DNA of 64,000 nucleotides from assembly GCA_002346545.1 (NCBI GenBank), contig DEAA01000050.1, forward strand, positions 59,037-123,036, given 5' to 3'. Position numbers and translations under genes: made by a program. Positions within the stretch are counted from its first letter, which is position 1. Each line of letters starts with the position of its first letter. Under the pieces are notes generated by a model. The model did no database searches and had not been told where the DNA came from. It saw nothing but the letters and a program-made list of their open reading frames with translations. The DNA is from Acidobacteria bacterium UBA2994 (GTDB taxonomy: Bacteria; Acidobacteriota; Vicinamibacteria; Vicinamibacterales; UBA8438). Shown here piece by piece: positions 33,483 through 43,300 of this stretch.

Positions 33483-33507
33483 TGTGACCGCCGTCACTGC
33501 GGTCACA
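33483..33507. terminator. Hairpin between the unknown helical gene and the oxidoreductase
   Basis: TGTGACCGC (33483-33491) and GCGGTCACA (33499-33507) form a perfect 9-bp stem with a 7-nt loop, 6 bp beyond the stop of the minus-strand helical protein and upstream of the oxidoreductase. There is no T run; a possible terminator or an operator palindrome. Confidence 0.35.
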
Positions 33508-33513
33508 ACGCGC

Positions 33514-33981
33514 TCAGGACGTCTTGTCCGGAGGCGGAGGTTTTTCGTTAGCCAGCGCGGCCGCCGGGATCCCTTCCGAGGCGCGCGGCCGGAGGATCTC
33601 ATCGATGAGAAACAGATCGGTGAGGATGGCGCGGAGATGGATCGACCCGTTCAGGTTGTCGATGACCGCACTGCTGATGGTCTCTTGCGCAGCCACGAGC
33701 TGAAGCGCGGCGCGAGACTGCAGAGCGTCTTGACTGAGGACCGTGATGAACCCGTCGTAGGCAGCCAGCGGTTCGAGCCCACGCTCCCGCACCGTCGCGG
33801 CTAAAAACTCTCCGAGGCCCTCGAGCGACCGGTCCATCTGCTCGATGGCGGTACGCACACTGCCGTCGCCGCTGCCCGGGCCACCGCGCGAGCCTTTGGC
33901 CGCGTACCCCAGGAAGAGCTCGTAGCTCCCTTCGATAGCGTTGATCCGCGCGCGCAGCGCCGATGTCGATGAGTCCGTCAC
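33514..33981 (-). CDS. Small helical protein of unknown function downstream of cytochrome b
   Basis: I do not recognise this gene. The frame is open from 34059, but that would overlap the cytochrome b gene. The GTG at 33981, 41 bp after the cytochrome b stop, gives 155 residues. It looks like a helical bundle (ALRARINAIEGSYELFLGYAA, SVRTAIEQMDRSLEGLGEFL, ISSAVIDNLNGSIHLRAILTDL) with a Pro-rich tail. It has no Cys motif, signal peptide or membrane segment. Its position suggests a partner of the cytochrome b. Confidence 0.5.
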   Translation of the reverse strand: MTDSSTSALRARINAIEGSYELFLGYAAKGSRGGPGSGDGSVRTAIEQMDRSLEGLGEFLAATVRERGLEPLAAYDGFITVLSQDALQSRAALQLVAAQETISSAVIDNLNGSIHLRAILTDLFLIDEILRPRASEGIPAAALANEKPPPPDKTS

Positions 33982-34021
33982 ACGCCTGTCCCAGCCCGAG
34001 CCGTGATCCGCCGTCCCCCGG

Positions 34022-34843
34022 CTAGCTCTTCGAGTCGATCTTCCATTTGCTGGGGTCAAAGTGCGACAGATAGTCGGAACGGCTCACCCAACCGAAGATC
34101 ATCGACTTGGTGATCCACAGCTTGTCTGGCCGCACGGCAAAATAGATGTGCGTGATCGTCAGCGCCACGAACAAGATCGCCGCAAACCCGTGAATCGAGT
34201 ACAAGACCCCCCAGTCGCCTTCACTGAAGAACGCGTCGTTGCGAGGGATGATGGGCGTGTCGATACGAAGCATCATCAGCAGGCCGGTAATCGACACAAG
34301 CAGCCCGAAGATCGACACTGCGAGGTGATACAGCTTGTGGTCAAGCGGGTACTTCCCGTGCTTGCCAACGTCGGCCGACTGACCCATCTGCCGCTTGGTC
34401 CGCTGGATCGCCTCCTTCAGGTCGGCCGGCAGGATCCAGATCGACCAGAAGTCCAGGAAGAACGAAGCGTGGACGATGTGGTAGAGGATGCACAGAATCA
34501 GAATCAGGCCGGCTATCCAGTGGATGTTGAGCCACGCGAACTCCAACCCGACGATCGGCAGGAACCCGGTGGCGAGCAACACCAGCATGGATGCTGCCAT
34601 CACCCAGTGAAACATGCGGGCCGCGCCCGTGTGGCGCACAATCTTTTCCGGAATCCCTTCGGCCACCGCTCCGGACACGTCGCCGCCCTCGACAGCCAGC
34701 TTCGGCTTCCAGACCACCGAGTAGACCGCGTGGAAGAGCACGAACGCGATACCCGCCCAGAAGGAGATGGTCAGGAGTGACCAAGAGATGCGGATCAGAA
34801 TCTCCTGCCCCCACGGATCGGTGCCTGTTTGAAACAGTTCCAT
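34022..34843 (-). CDS. Membrane cytochrome b (formate dehydrogenase gamma / Ni-hydrogenase cytochrome b561 type)
   Basis: This integral membrane protein of 273 residues has about five helices. Probable heme-ligand histidines are in ARMFHWVMAAS, WLNIHWIAG, ILYHIVHASFF and YSIHGFAAILFVALTITHIYFA. It belongs to the cytochrome b561/formate dehydrogenase gamma-like group, which passes electrons between quinones and a periplasmic redox enzyme. No dehydrogenase or Fe-S subunit is adjacent, so the partner is unknown. A strong GGGGGAG precedes the ATG. It is divergent from the matrixin gene. Confidence 0.8.
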   Translation of the reverse strand: MELFQTGTDPWGQEILIRISWSLLTISFWAGIAFVLFHAVYSVVWKPKLAVEGGDVSGAVAEGIPEKIVRHTGAARMFHWVMAASMLVLLATGFLPIVGLEFAWLNIHWIAGLILILCILYHIVHASFFLDFWSIWILPADLKEAIQRTKRQMGQSADVGKHGKYPLDHKLYHLAVSIFGLLVSITGLLMMLRIDTPIIPRNDAFFSEGDWGVLYSIHGFAAILFVALTITHIYFAVRPDKLWITKSMIFGWVSRSDYLSHFDPSKWKIDSKS

Positions 34844-34977
34844 ATGCTCCCCCGTACGTCGATCAGCCAGCCACGGCCGCGCAAACGGCGCCGCCCCACC
34901 TTCAGCGGATGGGTACTAGGCGGGAAGAATACCGGGGTCGCCGGGAGGTTTCAACTGATTCTTGAAGGTAGGATGCG

Positions 34978-35649
34978 ATGATGGTCTCAACGTCAAGGTG
35001 GACCAAATTCGAGCGAGCGGCGGTCGGCCTGGGAGTGGTGGGCATGGTTACCGCGCTCCTCGCCATCCGATCGGCCACCGTTCCCACCCTGGATCGGCTC
35101 TCGACGGACCATCCGCTCATGCTCTCGATCCAGGCCGGCGCCCCGGACATCGGCTACCAACCGGGGGATGCCCAGTTGGCCCACTGGGCGGCGGGCGCCT
35201 GGCAACGCGCGCTACAGGGACAGCTGGAGTTTCGCGCAGGACCGCCCGAGGACGCTCAGGTGACCATCGAGTGGACCGGCGGCGAGACCGGACGGTTCGG
35301 TGATATGCGGCCGGTGCTGGTGAACGGCCGGCGTGGCGCCGTGCTGCGGATCCACCCCAGAACGAGCGGCTTCGGTGCCGAAGTTGACCGGCGCGCGGCA
35401 GAGGATTCGGTCTTCAGGGCCACAGTTGTCTACCTGACCTGCCTCCACGAACTGGGCCACGCGCTAGGCCTGTCTCACTCAGACAATCAGCGTGACATCA
35501 TGGTCGACTTCGACACCGTAGACCAAGCCTCGGTCTTCTTCGAACGCTATCGCCAGCGGCTGGACTCGCTCGACCAGATCGCGACACATTCGGGACTGTC
35601 GGCCAACGACGTGCGACGGATCCAGACCCTGTACGACGTCGGCAACTGA
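34978..35649 (+). CDS. Matrixin-type zinc metalloprotease, membrane-anchored or secreted
   Basis: This 223-residue metzincin has one N-terminal hydrophobic segment (VGLGVVGMVTALLAI), so it is anchored or secreted. The zinc site is the full HExxHxxGxxH (157-167, HELGHALGLSH), followed by a Met-turn-like DIMV. The start is one of two tandem ATGs, with AGGA upstream. An IR-like TTCAA-6-TTGAA lies 20 bp before it. The target protein is unknown. It is followed after 119 bp by the TetR gene and is not obviously part of the efflux operon. Confidence 0.78.
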   Translation: MMVSTSRWTKFERAAVGLGVVGMVTALLAIRSATVPTLDRLSTDHPLMLSIQAGAPDIGYQPGDAQLAHWAAGAWQRALQGQLEFRAGPPEDAQVTIEWTGGETGRFGDMRPVLVNGRRGAVLRIHPRTSGFGAEVDRRAAEDSVFRATVVYLTCLHELGHALGLSHSDNQRDIMVDFDTVDQASVFFERYRQRLDSLDQIATHSGLSANDVRRIQTLYDVGN

Positions 35650-35716
35650 TCGATCCGCCTGTTCCTCCCCCTGGCTCATAGGCCTGAGCATCAGGAATTG
35701 AACTTCTCCCGCTATT

Positions 35717-35741
35717 AAACGTATGATTCAAATGATCGTTT
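35717..35741 (+). promoter_or_regulatory. Candidate TetR operator
   Basis: AAACG (35717-35721) and CGTTT (35737-35741) are exact inverted half-sites, 25 bp end to end, around an imperfectly symmetric AT-rich core. The site lies 27 bp before the TetR ATG, in the only AT-rich stretch there. It is a plausible self-regulatory site for the efflux operon. Confidence 0.4.
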
Positions 35742-35768
35742 CAATTTTATCGTTCCCTCCGTTTTCCG

Positions 35769-36434
35769 ATGAGCTCCATGGCAACAGACACCAAGCACCG
35801 GATCCTCGACGCAGCCGAGCAACTATTTGCCGACTACGGTTTTCCGGCCACTTCAATGCGCGACATCACGAACGAGGCCGACGTGAACCTGGCAGCCGTC
35901 AACTACCACTTCGGCTCCAAGGAGGCGCTGCTCATTGCCGTCGTCGAGCGGACGGCCGCCCCGATCAACCGGGACCGACTCGAGCGCCTGGACGAACTGG
36001 AGCGGAAAGCAGGCGGCAGTGCGGTCAGCGTCGAAGCTCTCGTTAGGGCGTTTCTCGCCCCGATGTTCGAGCGCTGGTCGCTGGGCAAGAGCGAACCGAA
36101 GATCCTGAAGCTGGTCGGCCGGATTCATGCCGAGGTCGACCAGGACCTGCGAGCCAAGTTCATCCGGCAGTTCGACGCCGTGTTCGCGCGGTACTCCACC
36201 GCCTTCCAGCGCAGCCTCCCCGGGGTGCCGGCGGGCGACGTGCACTGGCGCATGCTGTTCCTCGTCGGCTCGATGGCGCACACCATGACCTGGGCTGCCT
36301 CGATTATCGGCACCGACCCAAGGGCACGGCGGGAACCCGGCGAGATTCTCGAAGCGCTGGTCCAGTTCGCCGCCGACGGGATGAGCGCCCCCGCGCCGAA
36401 GCCGGTGGCGATGCCAGCTGGAGGGGCGCGATGA
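35769..36434 (+). CDS. TetR/AcrR-family repressor of the efflux operon
   Basis: This transcription regulator has 221 residues. The N-terminal helix-turn-helix domain (KHRILDAAEQLFADYGFPATSMRDITNEADVNLAAVNYHFGSKEALL) is typical of TetR. The rest is an all-helical ligand/dimer domain. Its stop overlaps the start of the outer-membrane factor gene (ATGA at 36431-36434), so it probably represses its own operon and responds to an efflux substrate. ATGs at 35769 and 35778 are both possible starts. Confidence 0.9.
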   Translation: MSSMATDTKHRILDAAEQLFADYGFPATSMRDITNEADVNLAAVNYHFGSKEALLIAVVERTAAPINRDRLERLDELERKAGGSAVSVEALVRAFLAPMFERWSLGKSEPKILKLVGRIHAEVDQDLRAKFIRQFDAVFARYSTAFQRSLPGVPAGDVHWRMLFLVGSMAHTMTWAASIIGTDPRARREPGEILEALVQFAADGMSAPAPKPVAMPAGGAR

Positions 36435-37852
36435 CGCGGCCGCTCCTGGTGACCACGATGCTCGTGACGGTGGGCTGTGCCTCGGCCCCGCCGGTGGAGC
36501 CGCCCGCGCTCCAGGTGGAAACGCCGGCGGCCTGGACCACCGATGCCAGCACCAACGGCTTACCCAAACTCGACTGGTGGACCGACTTCGGCGATCCAGG
36601 TCTGGACGCCGTCATTGCCAGCGCGCTGAGCAACAACTACGACCTGCAGGCCGCCGCTGCCCGCCTCGACCAGGCGGCCGCGGACTCTCGTATCGCAGGC
36701 GCCGACCTGCTGCCAACGGCCCAGGTGGGCCTTAACGGCTCGAAGCGTAAGCAGAACTTCATCGGCTTTCCGATTCCGGGCGCCGAAGATCAGGTGCTGA
36801 GCACGATCTTCTCCAACTACGGCGTTTCGCTGGACGTCGCCTGGGAACCGGATCTGTGGGGACGACTGCGAGCCGGCGCTCGCGCGGCTCTGGCGGATCT
36901 CCAGTCCCGGGCGGCCGACTTACGCGCCGCCCAGCTGTCGCTGGCCGGACAGACTACCAAGGCCTGGTTCACCATCGCTGAGGCCAGTCAACAGCTCCGG
37001 CTGGCGGAAGCCTCCGTCGACAGTTTCCGCACGTCGTCCGAACAGGTGCGCGACCGATTCGAACAAGGCCTCCGCCCCTCGCTCGATGTCCGACTGGCCC
37101 TCTCGAACCTGGCGAACGCTGAAGCCTTACGCGAACAGCGCCGTCAGCAGCTCGACGCGGCGATCCGGCAGGTCGAGGTGTTGATGGGCCGCTATGCCAG
37201 CGGCGACCTCGATGCGCCCGAGAACCTCCCCGACGCGCCAGCCACCATTCCCGGAGGGCTTCCAGCCGACCTAGTATCGCGTCGCCCGGATCTCGTCGCC
37301 GCCGAGCGCCGCATCACCTCTGCCCGCCAGCGCTGGCAGGTCGCGCGTGGCGAGCTCTACCCGCGCATCTCGCTAACCAGTAACGCCGGTACGGCCACCA
37401 GCGCGCTGCAGGAGCTGATCAACGGCAACTTCGGGGTATGGAGCCTGCTTGGCAACATCGTGCAACCGCTGTTCCAGGGTGGCCGTCTTAGAGCCGGCGT
37501 CGATCGCGCCGAAGCGAGAACGGCAGAGGAACTTGCCGTCTACGCCAACACCGCGCTGCTGGCATTCTCCGAAGTCGAAACCGCGCTCGCGGCCGAGGAG
37601 TTTCTGACCGGGCGCCAGCGATTCCTCGCCACCTCGGCCGAACAGTCGCGGGCAGCCGAGGCCCTAGCCGACGATCGGTATCGCACCGGTCTCGATGACT
37701 ACATCACCGTCCTTGAATCGCAGCGGCTGGCCCTGCAGGCCGAAGGCGACCTGATCGCGGCGCGTCGTCAGCGCCTCGAAAACCGTGTTGATCTGTATCT
37801 GGCTCTGGGTGGGGGGTTCGACCAGGAATCGGCCACCAGCACCGAACAGTAA
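36431..37852 (+). CDS. Outer-membrane efflux lipoprotein (NodT/OprM type)
   Basis: This is the outer-membrane channel of a tripartite RND pump. It has 473 residues. The lipobox is VTVGC (Cys16), and two repeated coiled-coil/beta segments follow. Family signatures are LPKLDWWTDFGDPGLDAVI near the start, LPADLVSRRPDLVAAERRI in the middle and the repeated LxxAxAxRxxQ-like helices. The ATGA overlap with the TetR gene and an 18-bp gap to the adaptor gene support an operon. It has normal length and no lesion. Confidence 0.92.
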   Translation: MTRPLLVTTMLVTVGCASAPPVEPPALQVETPAAWTTDASTNGLPKLDWWTDFGDPGLDAVIASALSNNYDLQAAAARLDQAAADSRIAGADLLPTAQVGLNGSKRKQNFIGFPIPGAEDQVLSTIFSNYGVSLDVAWEPDLWGRLRAGARAALADLQSRAADLRAAQLSLAGQTTKAWFTIAEASQQLRLAEASVDSFRTSSEQVRDRFEQGLRPSLDVRLALSNLANAEALREQRRQQLDAAIRQVEVLMGRYASGDLDAPENLPDAPATIPGGLPADLVSRRPDLVAAERRITSARQRWQVARGELYPRISLTSNAGTATSALQELINGNFGVWSLLGNIVQPLFQGGRLRAGVDRAEARTAEELAVYANTALLAFSEVETALAAEEFLTGRQRFLATSAEQSRAAEALADDRYRTGLDDYITVLESQRLALQAEGDLIAARRQRLENRVDLYLALGGGFDQESATSTEQ

Positions 37853-37870
37853 CGAAGCGAGCGTCAACCA

Positions 37871-40351
37871 ATGTCACAAGTCTTCATTCGTCCCCTGAAG
37901 GTCCTTCTTCCGCTGGTCGTCCTGGCGGGCGCCGTTGGCGCCGCCTACGTGATGTACATCAACCGACCACCGGTCGAAACCCGCACTCCCGTGATCGAGC
38001 CGCCCAGCGTGCGAGTACAGCGCGTCGAGATGTCGTCTGTCGACCTGACCGTCAGCAGCCAGGGCACCGTCCAGCCGCGGACTAGCAGTCAGCTGGTTCC
38101 CGAGATCTCGGGCAGCGTCATCGAGGTCTCACCATCGTTCGCCGTCGGCGGCTTCTTCGAAGAAGGTGACGTGCTGCTCAAGATCGATCCCTACGACTAT
38201 CAGCAGGCGGTCATCAGCGGACGGTCGCAGCTCGCACAAGCGAAGCTGCGTCTCGCCCAGGAGGAAGCGGAGGCAGAGGTCGCCCGCCGCGAATGGGAGG
38301 AGATCGGACGCGGCAACGCCACCGCCCTGACCCTTCGGCAGCCCCAGGTCGAGGACGCGCGCGCCGCCGTTGCCGCGGCGGAGGCAGCGCTCGAACGTGC
38401 CGAACGCGACCTCGAGCGGTCGGAAGTCAAGGCACCATACGCCGGACGCGTGCAGAGCAAGGATGTCGACGTCGGACAGTTCGTCAACAAAGGCAACACC
38501 GTCGGACGCATCTATGCCGTGGACTCCGCTGAGATCCGGCTCCCGCTGCCGGATGAGGAGCTGGCCTATGTCGACGTGCCGATGTCCTATCGGGGCAACC
38601 AGCAGCAGACCGGCCCCCGGGTCACGCTGGTGACCGACTTCGCCGGCCGCCGCCACACCTGGCAGGGTCGGATCGTCCGGACCGAGAGCGAGATCGATCC
38701 AGTCAGCCGCATGGTCCATGTGGTCGCGGAAGTCGCCGACCCGTATGGTGCCAGCGACGATCCATCACGGCCACCGCTGGCGGCAGGAATGTTTGTGGAG
38801 GCGGAAATCACTGGACGCCGAGCCGATAACGTGGTCGAACTGCCGTGGGCGGCGCTGAGAGGCCGGAACCAGGTGCTGGTGGTCGAAGACGGAGGCCGCC
38901 TCCGTTTCCGTGACGTCGAAGTGCTGCGCTCAACCACCGACAGTGTGCTAATTAGCAGCGGTCTCGCCGAGGGCGAAGTCGTGTGCATCTCGGCACTCGA
39001 CACGGTCACCGACGGTATGGCCGTCCGCGTGCTCGGAGACAACGGGGACGCGATGGCGACCGCCGAGGGAACTCCCGCCACTCAACCCACACCCCCGGCC
39101 GCCGCTGCAACACCATCGGCACCCGAACCCCAGGCGGAGCGGCCGGCTCTAGCCGCCGCTCGCCAACCTCCCCCGGACCGTCTGGTACTAGACCCGTCGA
39201 TGAGCCGCGAGGAGCAGATCGCAGCGATTCGCAACAAGATCTCGGCGCTACAGAACACCGAGGGTGACGCTGAAGCGGCAAGCCCACCAGCCACGGAGGT
39301 CTCGGAAGCGCCGCCAGCTCGGCGCGGGCCAAGACGGCTAGAACGTGCCGGACGGCCGGCTGGCCGGCGAGGGCCGACCGGTGAGCGGAGGACACCACCT
39401 ACCGAGACACCCTCACCTCCAGCCGTACCCGCGGCACCTGAGCCACCGGCGCCCGCGGCGGAACCACCGTCCCGGGCCCAAGCTCCGGCTGGTGCGCCCG
39501 CGCCGGATGTCTCGTCGACACCTCGTACCAGTCGACCTCGCGTCGCGGTGCTGCCATTCGCCAACCTCTCCCGAAATCCGGCCGACGACGCCATCACGGA
39601 TGCGATCGACGGCGTGCTGCGCACGGCCTTCGACACGGTCGGCCTTGACATCGTCTCACTGGCGGCCAACAGCGAGGCAACGGCACTCGACGCTGCGGCC
39701 GGGCGCAACGCCAGATGGCTGATTGGTGGCGGTTTCCAACGGATCGGCAATCAGCTGCGCGTGACTGGCCGGTTACTGGCCGTCTCCGACGGCACGCTCC
39801 AGGACTCGATCAAGCTGGATGGCTCAGCGGATGACATCGAGTCGCTCACCGACAGCCTGGTGGCTCGACTCCGGACCCAGCTCAACTTGGGCGACCCATC
39901 CGCGGCGGCGGACCCACCGACTGAGCGCGTGGCCAGGGATCGCCGCCCGCGCGTCGCAGTAGCGCAGTTCGCCAACCTCTCCAGGAATCCGGGCGACGCC
40001 AGGATTCAACAAGCAGTCACCGCGGCCGTAGCTGGTGGGCTCATCGAGCTCACGGCGGTGGTGATGGTGCCGCTCGACGACCAGACCGACGACGCGAAAG
40101 CGCTGCCCGCAGCCGCCTCCCGTCAGGCTCTTTGGTTGGTCGGCGGCGGCTTCCAGCAGGTGGCCGGTCAGCTGCGACTGACCGCACGCCTGCTCGACGT
40201 GGCCAGCGGCGCATTCCTCGAGACGGTCAAGGTCGACGGTCCGGTCGACCAGCTTCCCGAACTACTGCATGAGGTCGTCAGTACCTTGCGAGACGCCGTC
40301 GAAACCCAGGCCACGCAGTTAGCCGACGCGGCCGCCCAGAGGCGCCCATGA
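37871..40351 (+). CDS. RND periplasmic adaptor fused to a Pro-rich linker and two TolB/FlgO-like domains
   Basis: This 826-residue protein begins as a normal membrane-fusion adaptor (residues 1-393): an N-terminal membrane anchor, a lipoyl/hairpin region (LRLAQEEAEAEVARREW, AERDLERSEVKAPYAGRVQS) and a beta-barrel ending in AVRVLGDNG. Then comes a Pro/Ala-rich stretch (394-553). Two tandem repeats follow at about 556-675 and 693-815, each starting RPRVAVLPFANLSRNP or RPRVAVAQFANLSRNP and containing WLIGGGFQ- or WLVGGGFQ-like motifs. They resemble the TolB-like/FlgO domains linked to signalling proteins. Adaptors are normally about 350-400 residues. The stop overlaps the RND pump start (ATGA). 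Confidence 0.85.
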   Translation: MSQVFIRPLKVLLPLVVLAGAVGAAYVMYINRPPVETRTPVIEPPSVRVQRVEMSSVDLTVSSQGTVQPRTSSQLVPEISGSVIEVSPSFAVGGFFEEGDVLLKIDPYDYQQAVISGRSQLAQAKLRLAQEEAEAEVARREWEEIGRGNATALTLRQPQVEDARAAVAAAEAALERAERDLERSEVKAPYAGRVQSKDVDVGQFVNKGNTVGRIYAVDSAEIRLPLPDEELAYVDVPMSYRGNQQQTGPRVTLVTDFAGRRHTWQGRIVRTESEIDPVSRMVHVVAEVADPYGASDDPSRPPLAAGMFVEAEITGRRADNVVELPWAALRGRNQVLVVEDGGRLRFRDVEVLRSTTDSVLISSGLAEGEVVCISALDTVTDGMAVRVLGDNGDAMATAEGTPATQPTPPAAAATPSAPEPQAERPALAAARQPPPDRLVLDPSMSREEQIAAIRNKISALQNTEGDAEAASPPATEVSEAPPARRGPRRLERAGRPAGRRGPTGERRTPPTETPSPPAVPAAPEPPAPAAEPPSRAQAPAGAPAPDVSSTPRTSRPRVAVLPFANLSRNPADDAITDAIDGVLRTAFDTVGLDIVSLAANSEATALDAAAGRNARWLIGGGFQRIGNQLRVTGRLLAVSDGTLQDSIKLDGSADDIESLTDSLVARLRTQLNLGDPSAAADPPTERVARDRRPRVAVAQFANLSRNPGDARIQQAVTAAVAGGLIELTAVVMVPLDDQTDDAKALPAAASRQALWLVGGGFQQVAGQLRLTARLLDVASGAFLETVKVDGPVDQLPELLHEVVSTLRDAVETQATQLADAAAQRRP

Positions 40352-43300
40352 ACCGGGTCATCGACTGGTTCGCCCGCAACACCGTCGCCGCAAACCTGCT
40401 AATGGTGTTCGTCATCGTCAGCGGGGCGATCTCCGCCTTCACCGTCAAGCAGGAGGTGTTCCCGGAATTCTCGCTCGACATGATCACCATCGAGGTGCCG
40501 TATCTCGGAGCTGCGCCCGAAGAGGTCGAAGCAGCGGTCAACATCCGGATCGAAGAAGCGATCCAGGGCATCGACGGCATCAAGCGGATCCGCTCCAGTG
40601 CGTCCGAAGGCCAGGGCATGGTGATGATCGAGCTCGAGCTGGGTGCTGACGCGCGGAAGGTCGTTGACGACGTCAAGAGCAACGTTGACGCGATCGACAC
40701 CTTCCCGGTGGAGACCGAGAAGCCGGTCGTCCGAGAGATGACATCGAGACAGCGGGTAATCGACGTCGCTGTCGTCGGCCCGACCGATGAACTCACTCTG
40801 AAGACGGTCGCCGAACGCGTCCGAGATGACCTTTCAGCGTTTCCGGACATCACCCAGGTCGATCTGGTCAACGCCCGGCCCTATGAGATCTCGATCGAGG
40901 TCTCCGAGGCCGCGCTGCGACGCCACGGCCTGTCGTTCGACCAGGTCGCCAACGCCGTACGCCGCTCTTCGCTTGATCTGCCCGGTGGATCAGTGCGCAC
41001 CGAGGGGGGCGAGATTCTGCTTCGCACCATCGGCCAGGCCTACCGCGGAAATGAGTACGAGGATCTGGTTGTGTGGACGCACCCGGATGGGAGTCGACTC
41101 CATCTGGGCGAGGTGGCGACTGTCGTCGACGGCTTCGCCGAGACGGACCAGATGGCTCGATTCGATGTCGAGCCATCGGTCCTGGTGTCGGTCTTCCGCA
41201 CTGGCGAACAGAGCGCGCTGAAAATCTCCCAGGTCGTCAAGGGCTACGTCGACGACTCCTCGGCCTGGCTGCCCGCGGGCATCTCGCTGACCACCTGGCA
41301 GGACCAAGCCCAGATCCTCGACGACCGCCTGACGCTGCTGCTCCGCAACGGTGCTACCGGGTTCGTTCTGGTGTTCCTGGTGCTGACCCTGTTCCTTGAA
41401 CTGCGCCTCGCACTGTGGACGAGTCTCGGTATCCCAATATCGTTCTTTGGCGCCCTCTGGTTGATGCCGGGTCTCGAGGTGTCGATCAACGAGATCTCCC
41501 TGTTCGCCTTCATCCTGGTACTGGGCATCGTCGTGGACGACGCGATTATCGTTGGCGAGAACATCTACACGCATCAAGAACGTCACGGGGAGGGCCTGCG
41601 TGGCTCGATCGAAGGCGCACAGGAAATCGCGACGCCCGTGATCTTCGCCGTGCTGACCAGTGTCGCGGCCTTCGTGCCGCTGATGCTCGTGCCCGGAATG
41701 ATGGGGAAGGTCTTTCGGGTCATCCCCCTAGTGGTGATTCCGTGTCTCCTGTTCTCACTGGTCGAATCGCTGCAGATTCTCCCGGCGCACCTGTCCAAAG
41801 TGCCAAAGAAGCCGAGTGCGCCGAGTCTCTGGAAGCGGTTCCAAGGGCTGTTCACCGGCGGACTCCGGTGGGTCATCCGCGAGGTGTATCGGCCGGCGCT
41901 GGACGTGGCGCTTCGTTGGCGCTACGCCACGGCAGCACTAGGTGCGGCCAGCCTGATCCTTACCATCGGCATGGTGCTCGGCGGGTGGGCAAGCTTCCAC
42001 TTCTTCCCAAACATCGAAGCTGACTTCGTATCGGCCTCGATCACCATGCCGCAGGGAACACCGGCCTCTGGCACCTCCCGAGCGATCGCACGGCTCGAAG
42101 ACGGCGCCAACCGGCTGCGCAAGGAGATGATCGCGCGCGACGGAGCCGACCCGTTCCGGCACGTGTACTCCTCGATTGGCGACCAACCGATGGCGGCGCA
42201 GGGAGGCAGTCCCTTCGGCGCGATCCTCGACCGCGCCTCGTCGAACCTGGGCGAGGTCACGGTCGAACTAGCCCGATCGGAAGACCGGTCGATGAACAGC
42301 GAGGCCATGGGCAACCGCTGGAGGGAACTCACCGGGCTGATTCCGGAGGCATCGGAGGTCAAGTTCACGACCACGGCGATGACCCCGGGTGACGACGTCG
42401 ACGTACAGCTCACCGGAAGCGACATCGACGAGCTTCGCGCGGCGGCAGATATGGTACAGGAGTCGCTCGGGAGCTATGCTGGCGTCTTCGAGATCTCCGA
42501 CTCGTTCCAGCGGGGCAAGCAGGAGATGAAGCTCGGGATCCGGCCCGCCGCCGAGACGATCGGCCTGACGCTGCAGGACCTCGGGCGACAGGTGCGCCAG
42601 GCGTTCTACGGCGAAGAAGCCCAGCGGATCCAGCGTGGTCGGGACGATGTCCGGGTGATGGTGCGCTACCCCGAGCACGAGCGACGGTCGCTGGGCGACC
42701 TCGACAACATGCGGATTCGCACGCCAGACGGCGGCGAGGTACCGTTCCGGCAGGTGGCGATCGTTGAGCCGGGACGGGGCTTCGCGACCATCACGCGCGT
42801 GGACCGACAGCGGGCGATCAACGTCACAGCCGCCGTCGACGCAAGCGTCACCTCCGCGCAGACAGTCATCACCGACCTCGAGGCGAACATTTTACCGGAC
42901 GTGCTCGCGGGGTTCCCCGGCGTCAGCTACTCGTTCGAAGGCGCGCAGGCGGAGCAGCGTGATGCGGTTGGCGGGCTCCAGCAAGGGTTCGGGTTGGCGC
43001 TACTGATGATCTTTGCGTTGCTCGCCATTCCGCTGCGGTCCTACGCACAGCCGCTCATCATCATGAGCGCGATCCCGTTCGGACTCGTCGGAGCCGTCTG
43101 GGGGCACATTCTCCTCGACCTCGACGTGACGATGATGTCGATGTTCGGATTGGTCGCACTGACCGGGGTGGTGGTCAACGACAGCCTGGTGATGGTCGAC
43201 TCCATCAACCGTCGACGGGCTCGGCTCGGCGACCTGATCACGGCACTCAAGGAAGCGGGTGAAGGCCGTGTCCGACCGATTCTACTCACTTCGCTGACCA

